Shown here: piece by piece, positions 4,916-5,008 of the stretch
Position numbering within the stretch: the first letter of the stretch is position 1
Layout: each line of letters begins with the position of its first letter
Assembly (NCBI GenBank): GCA_033791105.1
Contig: JASJHI010000261.1
Location: forward strand, 1-5,008
DNA length: 5,008 nucleotides
Source of the DNA: JASJHI01 sp033791105
GTDB lineage: Bacteria; Actinomycetota; Acidimicrobiia; Acidimicrobiales; Ilumatobacteraceae
Reading direction: 5' to 3'
Notes under the pieces: model-generated
The model's database searches: none
The model's input: the letters and a program-made list of their open reading frames with translations, nothing else
What the model was told of the DNA's origin: nothing
Translations under genes and position numbers: made by a program

Positions 4916-5008
4916 AGAGCCGCCCCGCATCCGTTCCAGCTCCCGTCGGGCTGCGCCGCATCGCCGACCTGCCCGTCCCCGACCCGCCATCGCTGCGAGC
5001 CCGTGACC
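4912..5008 (+). CDS. Start of an unidentified gene (3' partial)
   Basis: An ATG at 4912 overlaps the primase stop (ATGA) and the frame stays open to the window edge, giving 32 codons: MKSRPASVPAPVGLRRIADL and then PVPDPPSLRARD. The segment is basic and proline-rich and shows no domain. Translational coupling is likely, as there is only a weak G-rich stretch before the start. In comparable element operons the gene after the primase is often a helicase/ATPase or replication protein, but nothing here shows that. Confidence 0.55.
   Translation, partial: MKSRPASVPAPVGLRRIADLPVPDPPSLRARD

Larger units (their letters stand above)
2826..5008. mobile_element. Probable integrated element beside tRNA-Pro (left end; right end outside window)
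   Basis: Immediately after the tRNA 3' end the gene content changes from core functions to an unknown zinc-binding protein, an excisionase/AlpA-like helix-turn-helix gene, a CHC2-Toprim primase and an overlapping downstream gene. Excisionase-type regulator plus primase next to a tRNA is a frequent layout in phage satellites, integrative plasmids and prophage remnants, which commonly recombine into tRNA 3' ends. No integrase, phage structural gene or second attachment copy is visible within the window, so both the left boundary and the class are inferred. The tRNA itself is complete, as expected if the element restores the 3' end on insertion. Confidence 0.55.

Overview
The window reads as a high-GC actinobacterial chromosome. 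The gene content (a radical SAM/DUF512-family protein directly in front of the GTPase Der, then a tiny zinc-ribbon membrane protein) and the codon use suggest an Acidimicrobiia-type lineage such as the Ilumatobacter group. That placement is an inference from recalled family patterns, not from a search.

Left part (1-2825), ordinary chromosome. The 3' end of a DUF512 radical SAM-family gene overlaps der by 4 bp. der is intact, with two G domains and a KH-like tail, and is followed by a 65-aa zinc-ribbon/single-helix protein and a 2H-phosphoesterase (2'-5' RNA ligase family) gene. All run on the + strand. A tRNA-Pro(GGG) gene without encoded CCA follows at 2751-2825.

Right part (2826-5008), probable integrated element whose left edge is the tRNA. 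Next to the tRNA lie two perfect hairpins. The second, with a 13-bp stem, sits at the 3' end of a minus-strand 137-aa zinc-binding protein of unknown function. A divergent control region rich in short dyads then leads into a + strand operon. Its genes are a small excisionase/AlpA-like helix-turn-helix gene, a CHC2-Toprim primase with a winged-helix C-terminal region, and the start of a further overlapping gene that leaves the window. The genes in this operon overlap by 4 bp (GTGA, ATGA), so they are probably translationally coupled.

The excisionase-like gene plus primase beside a tRNA resembles small integrated replicons, phage satellites (PICI-like) or actinobacterial integrative elements. 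No integrase, capsid or terminase gene is visible here, so the exact class is open. Two oddities stand out. The helix-turn-helix gene is split between two frames at a G5 run, where one missing G or one -1 slip would join a good ribosome-binding site and N-terminus to the rest of the domain. The primase Toprim domain keeps its acidic residues but looks about 20 residues short just after its DxD motif. The element is therefore either decaying, or it uses frameshifting and a compact primase.
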